In this document: in pieces, positions 35,113 to 48,720 of the stretch
How positions within the stretch are numbered: the stretch's first letter is position 1
Layout: each line of letters starts with the position of its first letter
Assembly (NCBI GenBank): GCA_964019055.1
Contig: OZ025209.1
Coordinates: 3,050,197-3,114,196 of the forward strand
Direction: 5' to 3'
DNA: 64,000 nucleotides
DNA from: Anthopleura xanthogrammica
Lineage: Eukaryota > Cnidaria > Anthozoa > Actiniaria > Actiniidae
Program-made: the position numbers and the translations under genes
The notes under the pieces: generated by a model
Database searches by the model: none
Seen by the model: only the letters and a program-made list of their open reading frames with translations
Told to the model about the DNA's origin: nothing

Positions 35113-36463
35113 TTATAAAACTAATTGTAATCCTCCATCAATAACAAGGACCTGAAAAAAAGATGGATGTTGATGAAAATTTAAAACAAAAATATAGAAA
35201 AAGAATTCACAGAAATAGCTAGGGTTCATTCTTTACTAAAGCAATAAGAAAGGGTGAAAAAAGAAAACTGTGGGAGGGGAGGGAGAGGTTGCTATGGTCC
35301 CACCTCCATGCTTTGACCAAAGTTTTTTCAAATTTTGTTCTGATGTAAGATTCCATTATCAAGGATTTCAAAAGGGCCCATCAGTTTGCAAACCTTTGTG
35401 GATGCATAAGGGATACATACTTCCTGATAAGAGCACCTACTAGGGTCACAAAATCAGGTCACTATCCAGGACCATTGTTTTGACCTTTTGACCTCACCCC
35501 TAGTATAAAGTTCTAGTTTTTTCAATTTCAAAACTGTTAGCCCACCTGTCCTGTTATGTATGATGACTGCACAAGAAAGCAAACACCATGAGCTATTTCT
35601 GTAGGCTTTCCAAACCTCTGCAATGGTATCAAAGACCTGTATAAAGCACCTTTATCACTGTTCATAAGATCAGCAGTCATTTTTGATTCCACTAATCCTG
35701 GTGCTACAAGGTTCACTTGGATACCTTTTGATGCAACTTCTTTGGCAAGAGATTTTGTAAAACCTACCAATCCTGTATTTGTAAAGAAAAAAATATTTGA
35801 AAATTGAGTGAGTTCAAAGGAAAAAAATGACATAGACCCGGATTGTTTTGATAGCTCCTTCCTCTCTTCCCCCTAAACATGTCCTCCTGGGTCAACCCCT
35901 CAACATAGACTTGTCACACAATAATTCCTGGATCAACCCCTAAACTAAAAGAGAGGCTCTCTTATACCTGATTTACTAGCACTGTAAATGCTTTGTCCAG
36001 TGTTCCCCTTAAGTCCAACAACACTCCCAACATTAACGATAGATCCTTGTCTTCTCTGTATCATTGACTTCAGAACAGCCTTGCATGAGTACATCGAACC
36101 CAGCAGGTTCGTACTGATAATGTTTTCTATATCGTTTAATTTAGTTCTCAGCAACAGAGCATCTTTGTTCACTGCTGCTGCATTAACAAGCACACTTATA
36201 TTCCCAACTGTAGCTTCTATTTGTGAGACTGTCTCTTCAACAGAGCTGTAGCTTGTCACATCGCAGCTAAAACTAGCATGGTCTTGTCTCGAAGTGTGGC
36301 GTAAAAATTCCACCGTTTCACTCGCTTTTTTGCTGTCTTTCCCCACTACAATGACCTTTCCTCCTCGATTTGCTAGCTCATTGCAGATGGCTTTTCCTAT
36401 TCCCGAAGAACCACCAAAAACTACGCATACTTTTCCATTTATCACTCTACAAGCTCCATTCAT
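35113..36463 (-). CDS. CBR4: CBR4, mitochondrial 3-oxoacyl-ACP reductase subunit / carbonyl reductase (SDR)
   Basis: Short-chain dehydrogenase that, with HSD17B8, forms the 3-ketoacyl-ACP reductase of mitochondrial fatty-acid synthesis (NADPH-dependent) and can reduce quinones. Exons 36463-35968, 35772-35546 and 35151-35113 join in phase to 253 residues. The Rossmann glycine motif is GGSSGIGK (17-24); NAAA (94-97), catalytic Asn119 (STNLLGS), Ser147, Tyr160 and Lys164 (IYSASKSG) are all present. Closest resemblance is to CBR4: FSCDV, TNLLGSM, SIVNVGS-VGLKGNTGQS-YSASK, GLVGF, VAPGLVESKMT, and the end ITGQVLVIDGGLQLVL. It has about 16 more N-terminal residues than human; a later start is not excluded. 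Confidence 0.95.
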
Positions 36464-36732
36464 CTTTCCAAGACTGAAAGCTACCAGGCTTACTAGACTT
36501 GCAATGCATTTTGGGTGATATTGTCTCAGAGGAAACCCCTAGTGATGTCACTAACTGCTTATGTTTCCTTACACGAACATCAGTGGTAAAAAAAACATAT
36601 AAACTCACAAAACAGTAATTCAGAAAACACCCGATATTTTCGTGTTGTTACGGAATCGAAGCAACGCACAGTCGAATACCCTTTGTCCTGCCTTCGTCAG
36701 AACCAAATTGGGTTTTAGTTTTTATAATATTA

Positions 36733-36734
36733 AT

Positions 36735-36781
<47 letters not shown>

Positions 36782-36812
36782 TAATAATAACAATAATAAT
36801 AATATTTATTTA
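36733..36812. repeat. (AAT)n trinucleotide microsatellite
   Basis: Near-pure AAT/AAC repeat of about 80 bp, upstream of CBR4. Confidence 0.95.
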
Positions 36813-37482
36813 CTATTTTCATTTATTACAAATATAGGGTCGATATCCGTGAAATATAGCCGTGAATTAAAACCAAATCAGTGAAGTGCCTGATACGATA
36901 TCACTTCACGGTAAACTGTCCAATAAAATCTCGCGATATATAATCATATACAATCGACCACATGTTAAGAGCCTGATATCGTTTTTATTCACGAGTATAT
37001 TCCCGTATCATATCGCGAACGATATGAAATCTCTATTTATCAATTTGAAAATCATAGAGTAGATATCGAGCTTGGTCTGTGCTTTGTACCTGCATGGGAA
37101 TATCCTGAGTGGAACACTATCATAGTTTTTCTATTTTCTATCGTTTTTCTTCGATTATCTCACGACCACACGAAGGAAAATTACCGGCGCGTCTTCAAAA
37201 AGCGCGCCAAAATCCTCGATACGGCCGATCAATGATTAGCAATGTCAAGTTGTCGTAAAAAAACCTAATACAGGTTATTCAGCATTCTTATTTGAATCAT
37301 GACTCTGATGTTGATCGATAAACCTGATATATATAGAATGCTCAGCGAAGGCACAGTATTGTGTCAAGTGGGGTCTTGTACGAGTCTTGCCTGCATGTAT
37401 ATAGCGCGCGGACAAAAATATATTAACATCTAAAAATAATACTAAAAAGATATTTTTGCTCCAATACTTAGACGTCCCCGAA

Positions 37483-37750
37483 GGTAACCCAGGCTATCCA
37501 CGTTTATAAGAAAATGTATGTAGCAAATGGATTTTGCTAAAATGTTATAGATTTCGCTAAGATTTTGGAAACGTTTCGCTAAGAAACGCTTATATTAAAA
37601 TCGAAAATCTTGACATGAAAAGTACACTTCTGTTGTTTATTTATACTAATATCCGAAGCTTTATTTCCAAAATCCTAGCGAAATCTACAAAATTTTAGCA
37701 AAATCCATTTGACATACATTTTCTTATAAAAGTGGATAGCCTGGGTTACC
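37483..37750. mobile_element. Hairpin MITE with about 85-bp inverted arms
   Basis: Left arm GGTAACCCAGGCTATCCACG, TTATAAGAAAATGTATGT, CAAATGGATTTTGCTAAAAT, GATTTCGCTA; right arm the inverse, TAGCGAAATC, ATTTTAGCAAAATCCATTTG, ACATACATTTTCTTATAA, GTGGATAGCCTGGGTTACC. A few mismatches over about 85 bp each side. 268 bp, noncoding, single copy in this window. Confidence 0.88.
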
Positions 37751-37828
37751 TGTGGTTTGGGCGTGGCCTTTGTACAAAGATTATTGACGTACATATTACG
37801 TCAAGGGTTACTTCTGTCCATGTCATGA

Positions 37829-37892
37829 GCATAAAAGTCCGAGCCCTATGTGATTTCCTCAGTTGCTTTTCTGACTGAAGAAATCGAAAACG
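37829..37892 (+). promoter_or_regulatory. Weak candidate core promoter and 5' UTR exon
   Basis: GCATAAAAG (TATA-like, 37829-37837) lies about 25 bp before TTCCTCAGTTGC (initiator-like, around 37860), followed at 37892 by AAACG|GTAAGG, a good splice donor. This would fit a short noncoding first exon on the plus strand, for example for the L3MBTL gene whose coding start is preceded directly by a splice acceptor. The distance is 10.8 kb and chance is quite possible. Confidence 0.22.
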
Positions 37893-39655
37893 GTAAGGAC
37901 TACTCGTAACTTTTAATTTCTTTATCAATTTTTTTTTTATCAGAAAATATTTAGTCAGTTTGAGAGGGAGATGAAAATATCAGTCTTTTTAAAAATCCGA
38001 AGCATAATTTTTCTTTCGGCAGAAGTAGTATTTTATTCCTTACTAACTGATTTTAGACTTATTTATCATTTTTCTCTACCCAGTGTTAGTCACTAAAAAG
38101 CCAAATCACGACTTCAAAATCTGCATTTAATTGAATAGTTTCGATTTAAAGATTTTGAAAGCATCTTTAGTTTCTACTGGGATAGCTATTACATTGGAAA
38201 TACACAAGACATTCATGTTCCGGCATCCTTTGACTCTTTATTCGCTTTAGTTCATTCAGTTCTCAAAGAAACTGCAATCGCATGAGATCCGTCGTTTTTC
38301 CAGTTTTTTCCCAGTTTTTTTCCGTTTTTTTCTAACAAAATTTTTTCACTCCTTTCAACACAACGAATTGAACCATAAAATGTGTGGAAAGGCCGTCGGT
38401 GATATTTTTCAGAATGTCAGTATCGCGAAATTAAAGGCTAGGTTCGATGCTTGTGTTATAAACTAATATCGATACTTTCAATCGGAAAGAAAAAGAATCA
38501 ACATCAACATGTGAGTTGAGTGTTGTGTGTGCATAGAATATTGAATGTAGTGGATTGTGTGAGTGAAAAGGGGCAAATTAGTGCGAAAGTGTTAGAACGA
38601 CAAGACACTCAAATGAAAGAGATTGTTTTCTTAAAAAAATAGCTGAGTAACTGCTAATTCAACAGCAACTGATGACCAGAAAATAGCAACATGGCAAATG
38701 ATTCATGATGCCGAAACTGCTAAAATGACAAAGATAAGAGGGAAAAAAAAGGAAAAATAGAATATTTTTATTTTTATCCAGCATAGGCCGCAGTTTAGGC
38801 GGCCAATTCGTTTAATGAACGAATATATGTCCACAGACGCGTGTCAGTTGAGTGACGTCCCATGCTGTTCGAAAAAAAAATCAAGAATTCCTAAATTTCA
38901 TTAAGTTTTGTTTTTACAATCCGAATGATCGAGAAAAACCAAAACTGATATGGCAAAAACACCCATATCTTTGAAATAGAGTTTGCGCGTCTTTAACTTT
39001 TTTCTTTTGTAATCCCATATCAAAAACAGCCCGATGAAAATTATATCCAGATATGACCGCCAAAAGCTAACCAAGCCAGGTTCGAACTATTGGTGCTAAA
39101 ACTGACTTCATTCTTCGAATCAATGACAAATTAGAATTATAAAATCACTTAGAGCAAAGCTAAACTAAAGTTTTGAAGATTTCTACCAAAAAAAAGCGGT
39201 AAAATAATATTTTTTTATTAGCCACTACTGAGTTCAGTTGCTTGAAGCGGCAAATTCAGTTTTTAAAAAGACAAAGTGAAAAAAAAAAACACGAACAAAC
39301 AAACACACAAATAACCAAAAATTAACTGAAATAAAAGGAAGAACACACAAAACAACCAAAAAAACATTACCTGAAAAATGTCGTTTTATGACGGGCTGAA
39401 GTTTCCGGCGAGTGGCTGCGCAAGCCAGCGGGTGAGACAGGATATACGCAAGAGCCAGAGTAAGGGTCCTATAAAATACTCCAGTTTCAAATTCTCTTTT
39501 TTGCTCATGTTATCCTCGATTTAGACGTAGAATATTCATGTGTTTTAGTGAATGTCAGTGAAATGAATAGACTAGCTGGACTAATCGGCTAAATGAGCCT
39601 GCAATCAAGAAACACAGCGGTAATCAATACATATCTATATAGAGCTGTTAAGTCG

Positions 39656-39830
39656 TGACGTATTTCCGGGTCCAAATGCTCACAAAAACGCTAAAATAGA
39701 GCGAAAATTATTCTCATGATTTAACCTTCACCTGAAACAATTAAAACTTTGGACAACAAATCCTATCACGAAGAAATAGTAAGGAAAATCTTTATAAAAC
39801 TGTTCAGTTTGGTTTTGGACCCGGAAGTCG
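39656..39830. repeat. Short inverted repeat pair
   Basis: TTCCGGGTCCAAA on the left and TTTGGACCCGGAA on the right are perfect 13-bp inverses about 150 bp apart, flanked by GACGT- and -GTCG. Could be a decayed MITE. Confidence 0.4.
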
Positions 39831-40370
39831 TTTTTTCATTCGATTTATGTCAATGGATTTCATTAATTTTTCAATAGGCGGTTTGAACTATAGCATCATT
39901 TACTACTTATACCAAAATCCCTTGCAATTTTTCTGTTGGTCAGTAAAGTATCACCAAAGCAGATATCAGAGTTAAACTCCATTACCTCCAAACAGTTTTG
40001 CCGCCGGCAAGTCGAGGCATTTGGGTCAATAATAAATACAGTAAATGTATAGATAGCAGATACTTATTCAACTAGCTGCTCTGATCATGAGGGAAAAGTT
40101 TATATTATATATATTAGCCAATCAGAATCGAGAAAATTTGCAAAGTGAGGTGTCACCCTTCGTAGCCTGGCCTCTTGAAATTATGGGTTTCCAGGCCACC
40201 AAATTAAGAGTAACGTTATTTAATAACAGTAACACAATAAATAAGGAGTTTGATATCTTCATCAGCAATGTTTTTATTTTTCGCTCGCACTTAGTTTTGC
40301 AGTGACGTCACTTCTACGTCACTATTCCAAGGCTGAAGAAAAAAACTGGTTTAGACTGAGTTGGCATTGC

Positions 40371-40450
40371 AGTGCATTGTGGGACAGTTTTAGGGACATA
40401 TTTCCAAGATGACGTCTATTTCGTCCCCTAAAACAGTCCCACAATGCACT
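40371..40450. mobile_element. 80-bp hairpin element
   Basis: AGTGCATTGTGGGACAGTTT plus TAGGGAC and the inverse GTCCCCTAAAACAGTCCCAC plus AATGCACT form an almost perfect stem of about 27 bp around a 26-bp loop. Looks like a very short MITE. Confidence 0.65.
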
Positions 40451-41789
40451 CTAATAATAACTAGACACTATCACGAGGAAATAAAAAAGGAAAGGAAAAA
40501 AGTCCGCAAAGCATCCTAGTAGAATCTGGAGTTCGAACGCCATCATGCAAACAGCCTATTAATGTAAATAATCAAGTCCCTACCGTCAAAACAGAGTTCC
40601 ATATTAATAATTCCAGGGGCAGATACCATATAAGAGAAAGCGAAAACAGGCTTCAAACAGTGCGAAATACACTTTAAGACCAATATGTTCTATCCAGTAG
40701 TCCGCAGCTTCATATAACTCTAATGATACTACGCGGTCATGTATATTTGCTTGTATATTTTAGGGTTAGTTTACATGAAATTGATTCAACGCGCTGGTTT
40801 ATAGTCTTAATGGTACCAGTTTCTGTGGCAACGTTTGATATACCTAGGCCATGATAATTCAGTCTGCAAAAGTCTGTATAAATGAGGAAGAAAAAAACAT
40901 AACGAAAACCAAAGAAAAGAGAAGATAAATAACTAAACAGGAACGAAACTGGTTCGATCCCTCAATTTTTTATTTTAAAGAACGGAAACTGAATATTACT
41001 TGCGGAAGATAAAATAGCTGGGGGAAAAACATCACAAAAACATACAATAACACATGCGGACTTGGAAAAAACTGAATGTAACCACTGCTGAACTCATCCA
41101 AAACAAAGTTGCTAAAAAATCCCCACCCACCCCACCCCACTACTTTTCTAATGATTTCTATGATTTGATTGGTTCTTAGGGAAACCATTTAAGTGCCCCT
41201 AGCTGTATAAAGTTTCCTGCTCGTTTAAATTTCAATATTACTGTTACTGAAGAGGTAAACATTCTCACTGATGACTTAGTTTTCACATAACGGCTGGTAA
41301 AACGACTTGTCAGTAATTTGGCCTCTAGCTGAGTTCAAAAATATACCAGCTCTTTTGTTTCTATTAAAAAGGCGCTTTTGTGTATTAAAACTGAAGCCGT
41401 TTGACGATTCTTTCGATCTATTATATCTTGTGTAGGGTACTACAAAAAATAAAGGGAGCGGGTATATAGTGTAACAACAAGTCAATGTTGGGTCTAGCGA
41501 TGTATGTTAGGAGTTTATGATTATGATTATTTTATCAGATTGTTTTATTAAGGCATTTATCTCAGTGGTGGTTTTTTTGAAGGTGAAAACTACCAGGAAG
41601 GAAGAGGGAAAGGTACCGGTAATGAACAAGCATATTTTAAAAAAGTTGGTTTAGCCAGTACTTATTCAAATTATATAGAAGAAGGGGTGAAGATGTTTTT
41701 ATGGCAGAAACTCGGAAGAACGGAAAAAGGTATGAGAATAAGATAGAAGGCCCCGACAAAAAATAAACAAACAAACAAACAGAGTCGTG

Positions 41790-41910
41790 TGACATGAGAA
41801 TGAATGAACGAATGAGCGAGCGAACGAACGAACGAACGACCGAACAAACGAACGAACGACCGAACCAATGAACGAACGACCGAACAAACGAACGAACGAA
41901 TGAATGAAAT
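41790..41910. repeat. Degenerate (GAAC)n / (GAAT)n simple repeat
   Basis: Tandem GAAC units with GAAT, GAGC and GACC variants. The minus-strand frames reading Ser-Phe-Val-Arg repeats are artefacts of this tract. Confidence 0.93.
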
Positions 41911-44900
41911 AGAAACAAAGAAACAAAAGCCAATGAATGTAAAAAAAAAATTAATCAAAAAAGGAAAAGAAAGAAAAAGCTCTTATTGAATAATAAAATT
42001 TAAAACAGGTTGTACAGGGTCAAAAATCTTTGAATAACATTGAAAGAATTGAAACACGAAAACTGAAACACGTCAATGATAAAACCTCTCCCTACCCTTA
42101 AACTCGAAAATAAATTATATGGATAGCAACTTATACTGATAACTGATATAAATTTATGTATAATTCAGTGACTTTAAACTTACAGCGAAGCGTTAAAATC
42201 GGTACAAATTAGTTATCATTTGTATGTAGATGAGAGAAATAAATATTAATATCGTTATTGTCGAAATATTACTCTACTTGCTAGCATTTATTGTCAATGA
42301 AAAGGAAGGATATGTACTTATTGTGTCTATCAAATTAGGTTCTGTGATGGAAATTATAAAAGTTTTATTATGCACATTTTGATAAATTTTTAAGATTTTA
42401 AACCTTTTATCTGTCGTGGCAATAACAGGAATTACGGCAGAGACTCGCCTGAGTTAAAAAAATGAAAATGAGGTTCTTTATAAAACCCGAAACAACTAAG
42501 CACCTTTAAAGGAGACAGAACGCGCCTTCGACATGTGTCGGGAATGAAACTTTCTTTCAAAAGATAAAATATTTTAGCTTTTAAAGCTTGAATTTCAACG
42601 CAAATTTAGCTCAAAATCTTAAGATTTAATTGATTAATGGTAAAAATAAACATTTCTGAATGAGAAAAATCCCGAAAAACGCATTTTATTAATACAAAAA
42701 TTATAAGATCAAGAGAATTTATTACAACTATGGTCATTTTCAATATGTTTGCAGCCGTTTGCGATGTTCGCTGATTCTGAGAAATGTTCAAAATATTCAT
42801 TGGTTTTCATAACAAAAATAACTGAAAAAATGAAAATGTTGTCCTTCAGAACTGAGAAATGTTTTAGCAAAAATTTTAGAAATACCAATATTTTTTTTTG
42901 ACAGAAAAAACTATAGAACGATCGGGAACCTTTACAAAAAGATCCTATGGTACCAGCGCAAAACAAGCATTATTCAAATGTACGAATAAAGCAGAGATAT
43001 TTTTGGCATAGTTATTGTTCACTAAAACCATAGAAATCCTTCGTAATATTCAATTTTAAAAAAATGTTTTCCTTTTCCTTTTGCCCCACTTTAGTAGATT
43101 TTCGTAACTGTAAATACTAAAATAATCAACTGTATTTTTGTAAAATAAATCTTTACTATCTAAATTATTTTACTGAGTCAAGAAGTGGAGTACGGCACTT
43201 TGCGATGTCGTAAATGTCTGAAACGTTTTTTCGCTTTCACTTTTCTTTTTCTTTCACAGCCATAAGTTTTTCATTTTAGATCGAGTCGAAAGACATTTTC
43301 CTGACAATCAATAATAATCGGCGATGTGTTGATGGAAAAAAAACTCCAGTTTAAGAATATACTCATACCGCGCTTGAATGAATTTAATAATAACTCTTTA
43401 AAATCGTATATTTTCAGCACAGGATTCGTTTTTAGCAAAAATCTGTCATATACTTATGTATTTTAGAGTAATATATCTACCGACTATGCTGATATTTAAG
43501 ATAAATTGCGGAAAAAAACACCGCGATTGACCTGACTCAAGCAAAAGTGTTTTTAATTTTTACTCGGCAGCCCGTCTTACGCAGTCCTAATTTTTAAGTT
43601 GTCTTATACTAAAATATAGATTTATAAAGGATGAAAAATGCCCCTAGAGCTTGCTTTTTGCAGTTATTGACTCCAGAATATCCAAAACTTAGAGAAAAGG
43701 ACAAAAATACTTTAGTTTTCTATTTTCTTCTGAAAGGGCACGATTATTTTTGTTGGTAGGTCATGTTTGGCAAAGAAACTGAATTGTAGATTTGAGTTTT
43801 TCTTTGACAAACACAACAGTTTCTTGGCTTGGAAGATCTGTGTTTGGTTTTACGATGAAAAGTATGAAATGCTGTATCGTTTGAAGTCTGGTTTTTTAGC
43901 GATAAAAAATAACTCTTGTAATTTTCGAAAAGGGTGGCAATTTTGTTTTTATTACCAAGCCCTGTGGTTGTCGACTTAATCAAAACCATTAGGTCTTCGC
44001 TTTGTGACGTAGACCTTGTAATTGAAGGAACTTTCGAGCTTGCATTCTTTAACGACAAATATAAGCTTCTTTAAACGAATTAAAGCAACAAAAAATAAGT
44101 AAACAAGCCAAAATGGACATTGGGGAACTCGAAAATGGCAATTTCGTATCCGAAAAAGTCTTTCTTCCTCGAAAAAATCTTGTTTCTTTAACTAGTAATT
44201 GAAAATTCTGGTCTTGCGGAAAAGATTCCGGTGGTTTTGCATAATAATAGGATTTATCACGTGGTTCAATTGTTCTTTGGCATGTGATTGGCAGTTGAGA
44301 TAAACGGCAGGCGATCTTATTGTTTCTCAAATTCATTTCTGTAGGGAAGAGTGTTGAAGAAATCAGTTCTCGTCTGGTAAGGTTTTTGAAATCTTGTTTT
44401 GGAAAGGTTATCTAACTCAAATTTCAACCTAAATGACCCAAGAAGGTTGACTAGTGCTTAAACGTCCTTTATGTGACAAATTTTGCTAGATATTTGCGTT
44501 GTTCGGGTTATTTCAAAAGTGGGTTGTTTCAACTCAATCTTCTCTAAGATGTAAAGCAATGGCTTAAAATTTGTCACTTTTATAGATGTTAAACACAGTT
44601 TTTTAAGGCAGTTTCTCGCTAGATCAAAAATTCTTGGGTCGTTTATAGAATAACTATATTCTTAATAATTATATTAGGTAAAAAGGTAAGTAGTAATTCA
44701 ACTAACTACAAAATAACACAGAAAATAAGGGATACACCAGAGGAAAGGTAGAAACACTGGCTTCATGCATGGAAGTGAGGTCAAGTATTTCTAAAAACCC
44801 TCAAACCAAATCCGTTCTTCGTTTTACGTGGAAGTTAACTACCACAAAATACTGACGAAGACTGGAAAAACACTGGGGGTTTCCTAAATAGCGAAATATT

Positions 44901-47900
44901 GGCAACAGAGAGACTATTTCTTAAAAGGAAAGTCACATTACAATAAAACTGATTGAATATTCCGAACCCGGCAAAACACTTGAAGCGTGCTAACACTTCG
45001 ATCACCATAAATAAAGCAAGTCATTTTTCGCGGTAATAAAAATACGCTATAGCTTTCAAACTAGCAGAAATATTCACTGTTGAAATAATATCTCTCGTCT
45101 CGAAATAAGCTAAGTAATAAAAAAACTATTTCAAAGGTAGAAATTTTGATACATATGAAGGGAATCTAAAGAATGGTTTTTCTTAAACTTGGTACTTTAA
45201 ACAGACTGGTTTCGAAAATAAAATTCAACGTAAAATAAATTTTATCTCGAATAAATAAAAGGCGAAAAAATTTTCATCGAGGACAATTACGAAGAAAATT
45301 CTAGAATAAGTTTTTACGCTCGTGCCGTCGTATTAGAAGTTTTTATTTCGTTTTTGTTATCCGGGTTAATGAGTAAAAGGAAAGTTCTTTGTTTTGTATC
45401 TCATGGCCAACAGTAGGCGAAAAGTAAAAGCGAAAAACCTAATATTCATAAGTTTTGATCCTTGTTCGTGTTTGCACTAAATACTCCACATAACGCAAGT
45501 ACGATAACGAGATACCAAAACAAACACAACTGGTTTTGAAATTTTATTGAAAAGGATCAAAAACCAATGAAATTATAACTTTTTTTGGCTAAAGACGAGT
45601 ATTATTATTCCCGTTTTAAGAGTGCGGTTTTTTCGTCTTGCCAATAAGCGTGTAAGCTCTCTTTGGTAAAGGTTTTCCTTTCGACGTTTCTAGGTTGAAT
45701 CTCAAACATCTTACCTTGGTTTAATAAATTTGAGGCTTTCGATTTTTTTTTCCAAAAGTCTGCATGACAGAAGATTGCTAAGACAACGGTGTCAAAAATT
45801 AATTTGTAAATTTATACGGAATAACATTTCACTTTCTTTAGCAATAGTGTAGCAAGACGGTTAATACTATCAATTCGATTTTTTTGTCCATTCGCTGGAA
45901 TTTTTTTAGAAAGTAGAAAATAAATGAAACGATAAAAGTATAAAATCCAAATGAGAAGTCCGAGAAGTTTTTTAGCGCGTTTGGGTTATAAAATAAAACG
46001 TAAGAACTGCAACGGGAAAGGGAATAAGTAGGAAAATATGATCTTCACGCCTTTCGGCTTTTGGCTTTTACGGTCTGTTAAATACGCATTCTTGCTAATT
46101 TGGTTTTTTTCCTACGGCAAAAAGAACGGATCTCTAATTATAAAATATTTGTTTTCGAAAAAACGCTGCAAAAGTTTTCGTTTTTGTAAAACTTTCTCCA
46201 AAGGACATGTGGGCAGCTGCGATCACGTGACTTTGGACAAAAAAACACCTGGTCACAGCACAAAAGACAATATTTTACTCATCATGTGTATATTTTGAAT
46301 GAACTATATCATTTAGCCAAAATATATATTTTTTATTTATCTGAACTTTGAGCATAAAGTTATCACGAAATCAAATACAAAAGGTTTTGTTTCTTGGGGA
46401 TGATTTATAAAACTTTAAAACAATTAATATGAAAATATTAGAAGAAACGGCTACAAATTTATTCAAACTGAAGTAGAATAATACACCAAGAAGAAGGAGT
46501 ATCATTTTACAGATATTTGAATAAATGACTCAGACTTAACACACTTAGATTGTTTCTCTAGCCTTCCAGCTACAAAACCCCTTTTGTTCTAGCTAGACAA
46601 GTACAATTTTTTATAACAATTTTTTATAAAAATTATCTTTTTTTGTTTTTAAAAACATGATATCTTTTATACTCAGTTAAAGCTATGTCATTAAAAAATA
46701 TATATTGAGAACCATAATTTTTGATTCAGACTTCTCAAGGCTACTAATATAAATTTATAGCTTCATAATTGTTTTTAGGTCATTTAGGTACTAACTACTA
46801 GAACTTTCAAAATGTGAAACAATTCCATTTGGAATGAAAAAGAAACTAAAATAAAAAAATAACATTTAATACCATAATTTCAATCTAATATCTATTTGGT
46901 TTAGATAATCAGGATTTTTGAACAGGTAAAATGCCAATCAATCATAAATGATGATGTATTTCGATTTTTTATAACTTTTCATTTGAATTTTTGAAACAGT
47001 AATTGAAACTTGTAGCATGAAAGGAAGAAAGAGATTTCCTTTTAAAAATCAAAGCTTATTTCTAAAATAGCAATAAAACAGACCTATAATGTTAAAAATA
47101 ACCACCGATTGCAGGAAGATTAAACAATAATTTGTTGTCTTTTTCAAAAAAGGTTTTTCAAATCCTTGACAGACAGCAACCTTAAACTAACTATAAACTA
47201 AACACGTTTGAACTTGTAAACAGCAAATTTAAAATCTGATAAGAAACAATTTATCCAGTAATCTGGAAGTCAAATATTATACTATAAGAGGTTTTTGAAA
47301 AGCATTTCTAAGTAGGTCTGCATCCAGGAACTTTAGGTCTGGCTGGCTACAGATCTAGAATATATGGACAAAAAATTTGCAAGTTTCTGTGAAGGATGCT
47401 GAACTACATTATTATCAATCACAACTGACCATGAAACCCTATGTATGATCATCATATTTTAGATCTTGATGTGTTTATAACCATGTTTAAATAAAGATTT
47501 CTGTATATCTATAAGGGCAAGGTGTAGGTGTGTACATCTACCTGACCCTACCTGTGTCGAACAAACTATATCGTTTAAAAACAAAGGTTTTAGATACATG
47601 AAACATCTCTTTTGTGTTAATATTGAAAAATCTTAAAATGTTAATTTCTAAGGTAGAGTGATTAATTAGTTTGGCTTAATAATCCTTTATATAGCCCTAA
47701 GCAATATTTATTTTTTTGAAATTAGCCCCAATTCTTACATTAATTGCTTGCAGATTTTATATTTGTTTTTTTTCCTTATTTAATGCATTTGGAGGCTCTA
47801 TCGTGTGCAAGCTGCAGGGTTATTAAGTTCCATTACCATAATGATGTTAAGGGCTTTAAATCTTAATAGATTATATAGTGTTTATAAGGTAAATGATCTG

Positions 47901-48720
47901 TAGATAGACAGACACAGTCTAGAAGACAATTTCTAGTAAGATTTTCATAAGAAAACTAACAAGAGGAAAGTCACAACACTTCGATGTTGGCATAACATCA
48001 TCTTCAAGCATAGTAAAATGAAAATGCAAATATTGGAAAATAATTTAGAGTTTTATTTGTTCAAAGCATTTCGATGTTCTGTTGTTGATAAACAATAGCA
48101 GAAAGTTAAGACAAATTGTTTATAACAGGCTTTAAGTTCAAAGACCACAATTAAGGGAACCTTTCAACCATGTGTTTTTCCTATTTCATTCCCTTGAGTA
48201 TTATTTCAAGGTACCAATTGCAAGGTACCAAGGTACATTTATTATTAAATGTGACATTAACAAATGATCTTAATTCGAAGGGAATCCCAAATGTTCTGAA
48301 ATAAGAAAAAATTGTGCCAAATAAGGTCTTAATCCCAGTGTCATGCATCTATATATATTTTCACAGGTTTTCTCCCCATACAAAAATCAATGTTCACATT
48401 TGATAAAGAGAAATATTTCCAACTTAGTGGAATACCACAGCTCAATCCTGCTTAAGTTTTTAATATTTTTTAGGTGGTATTTGCTTGTTACTTATTTGCA
48501 TCACAGGTATTGAATTTCCTTCATTTAGCGATGATTGTTTTTTTAATGAAAGGCAGAAATCAGTAAGAAAACGTCAGGGACCTGAAATGGATCAGTATTC
48601 ATTTTAGGGAGCTCTGAATCACAGGATTAGGTTGAATTGTTTATGGACCTAATATTAATAATGGAATTTTACACTTCCTTGGTTATAAATTACAATTTTT
48701 TTTATATTTTTTCACAGGGA

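Larger units (their letters stand above)
36464..48720. other. 12-kb gene-poor region between CBR4 and L3MBTL
   Basis: Left edge should hold the CBR4 promoter. The rest is AT-rich with long A and T runs, an (AAT)n tract at 36733-36812, a hairpin MITE at 37483-37750, small inverted repeats at 39656-39830 and 40371-40450, and a GAAC-type simple repeat at 41790-41910. The open frames are short and unconvincing. Part of it may be the first intron of the L3MBTL gene, whose 5' UTR exon is not in 48718-48871. From 42000 to 48600 I see nothing definite. Confidence 0.5.

Noticed and set aside
40940..40970. GGTTCGATCC resembling a tRNA B box
   Set aside because: No matching A box at the right distance and no cloverleaf can be drawn around it.
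41637..41958. Minus-strand frames of Ser-Phe-Val-Arg repeats
   Set aside because: Translate a degenerate GAAC simple repeat; no family similarity.
43744..44336. Two overlapping minus-strand frames of 104 and 95 codons with some Cys residues
   Set aside because: No recognisable motif, no splice or promoter context, and composition typical of the surrounding AT-rich spacer.
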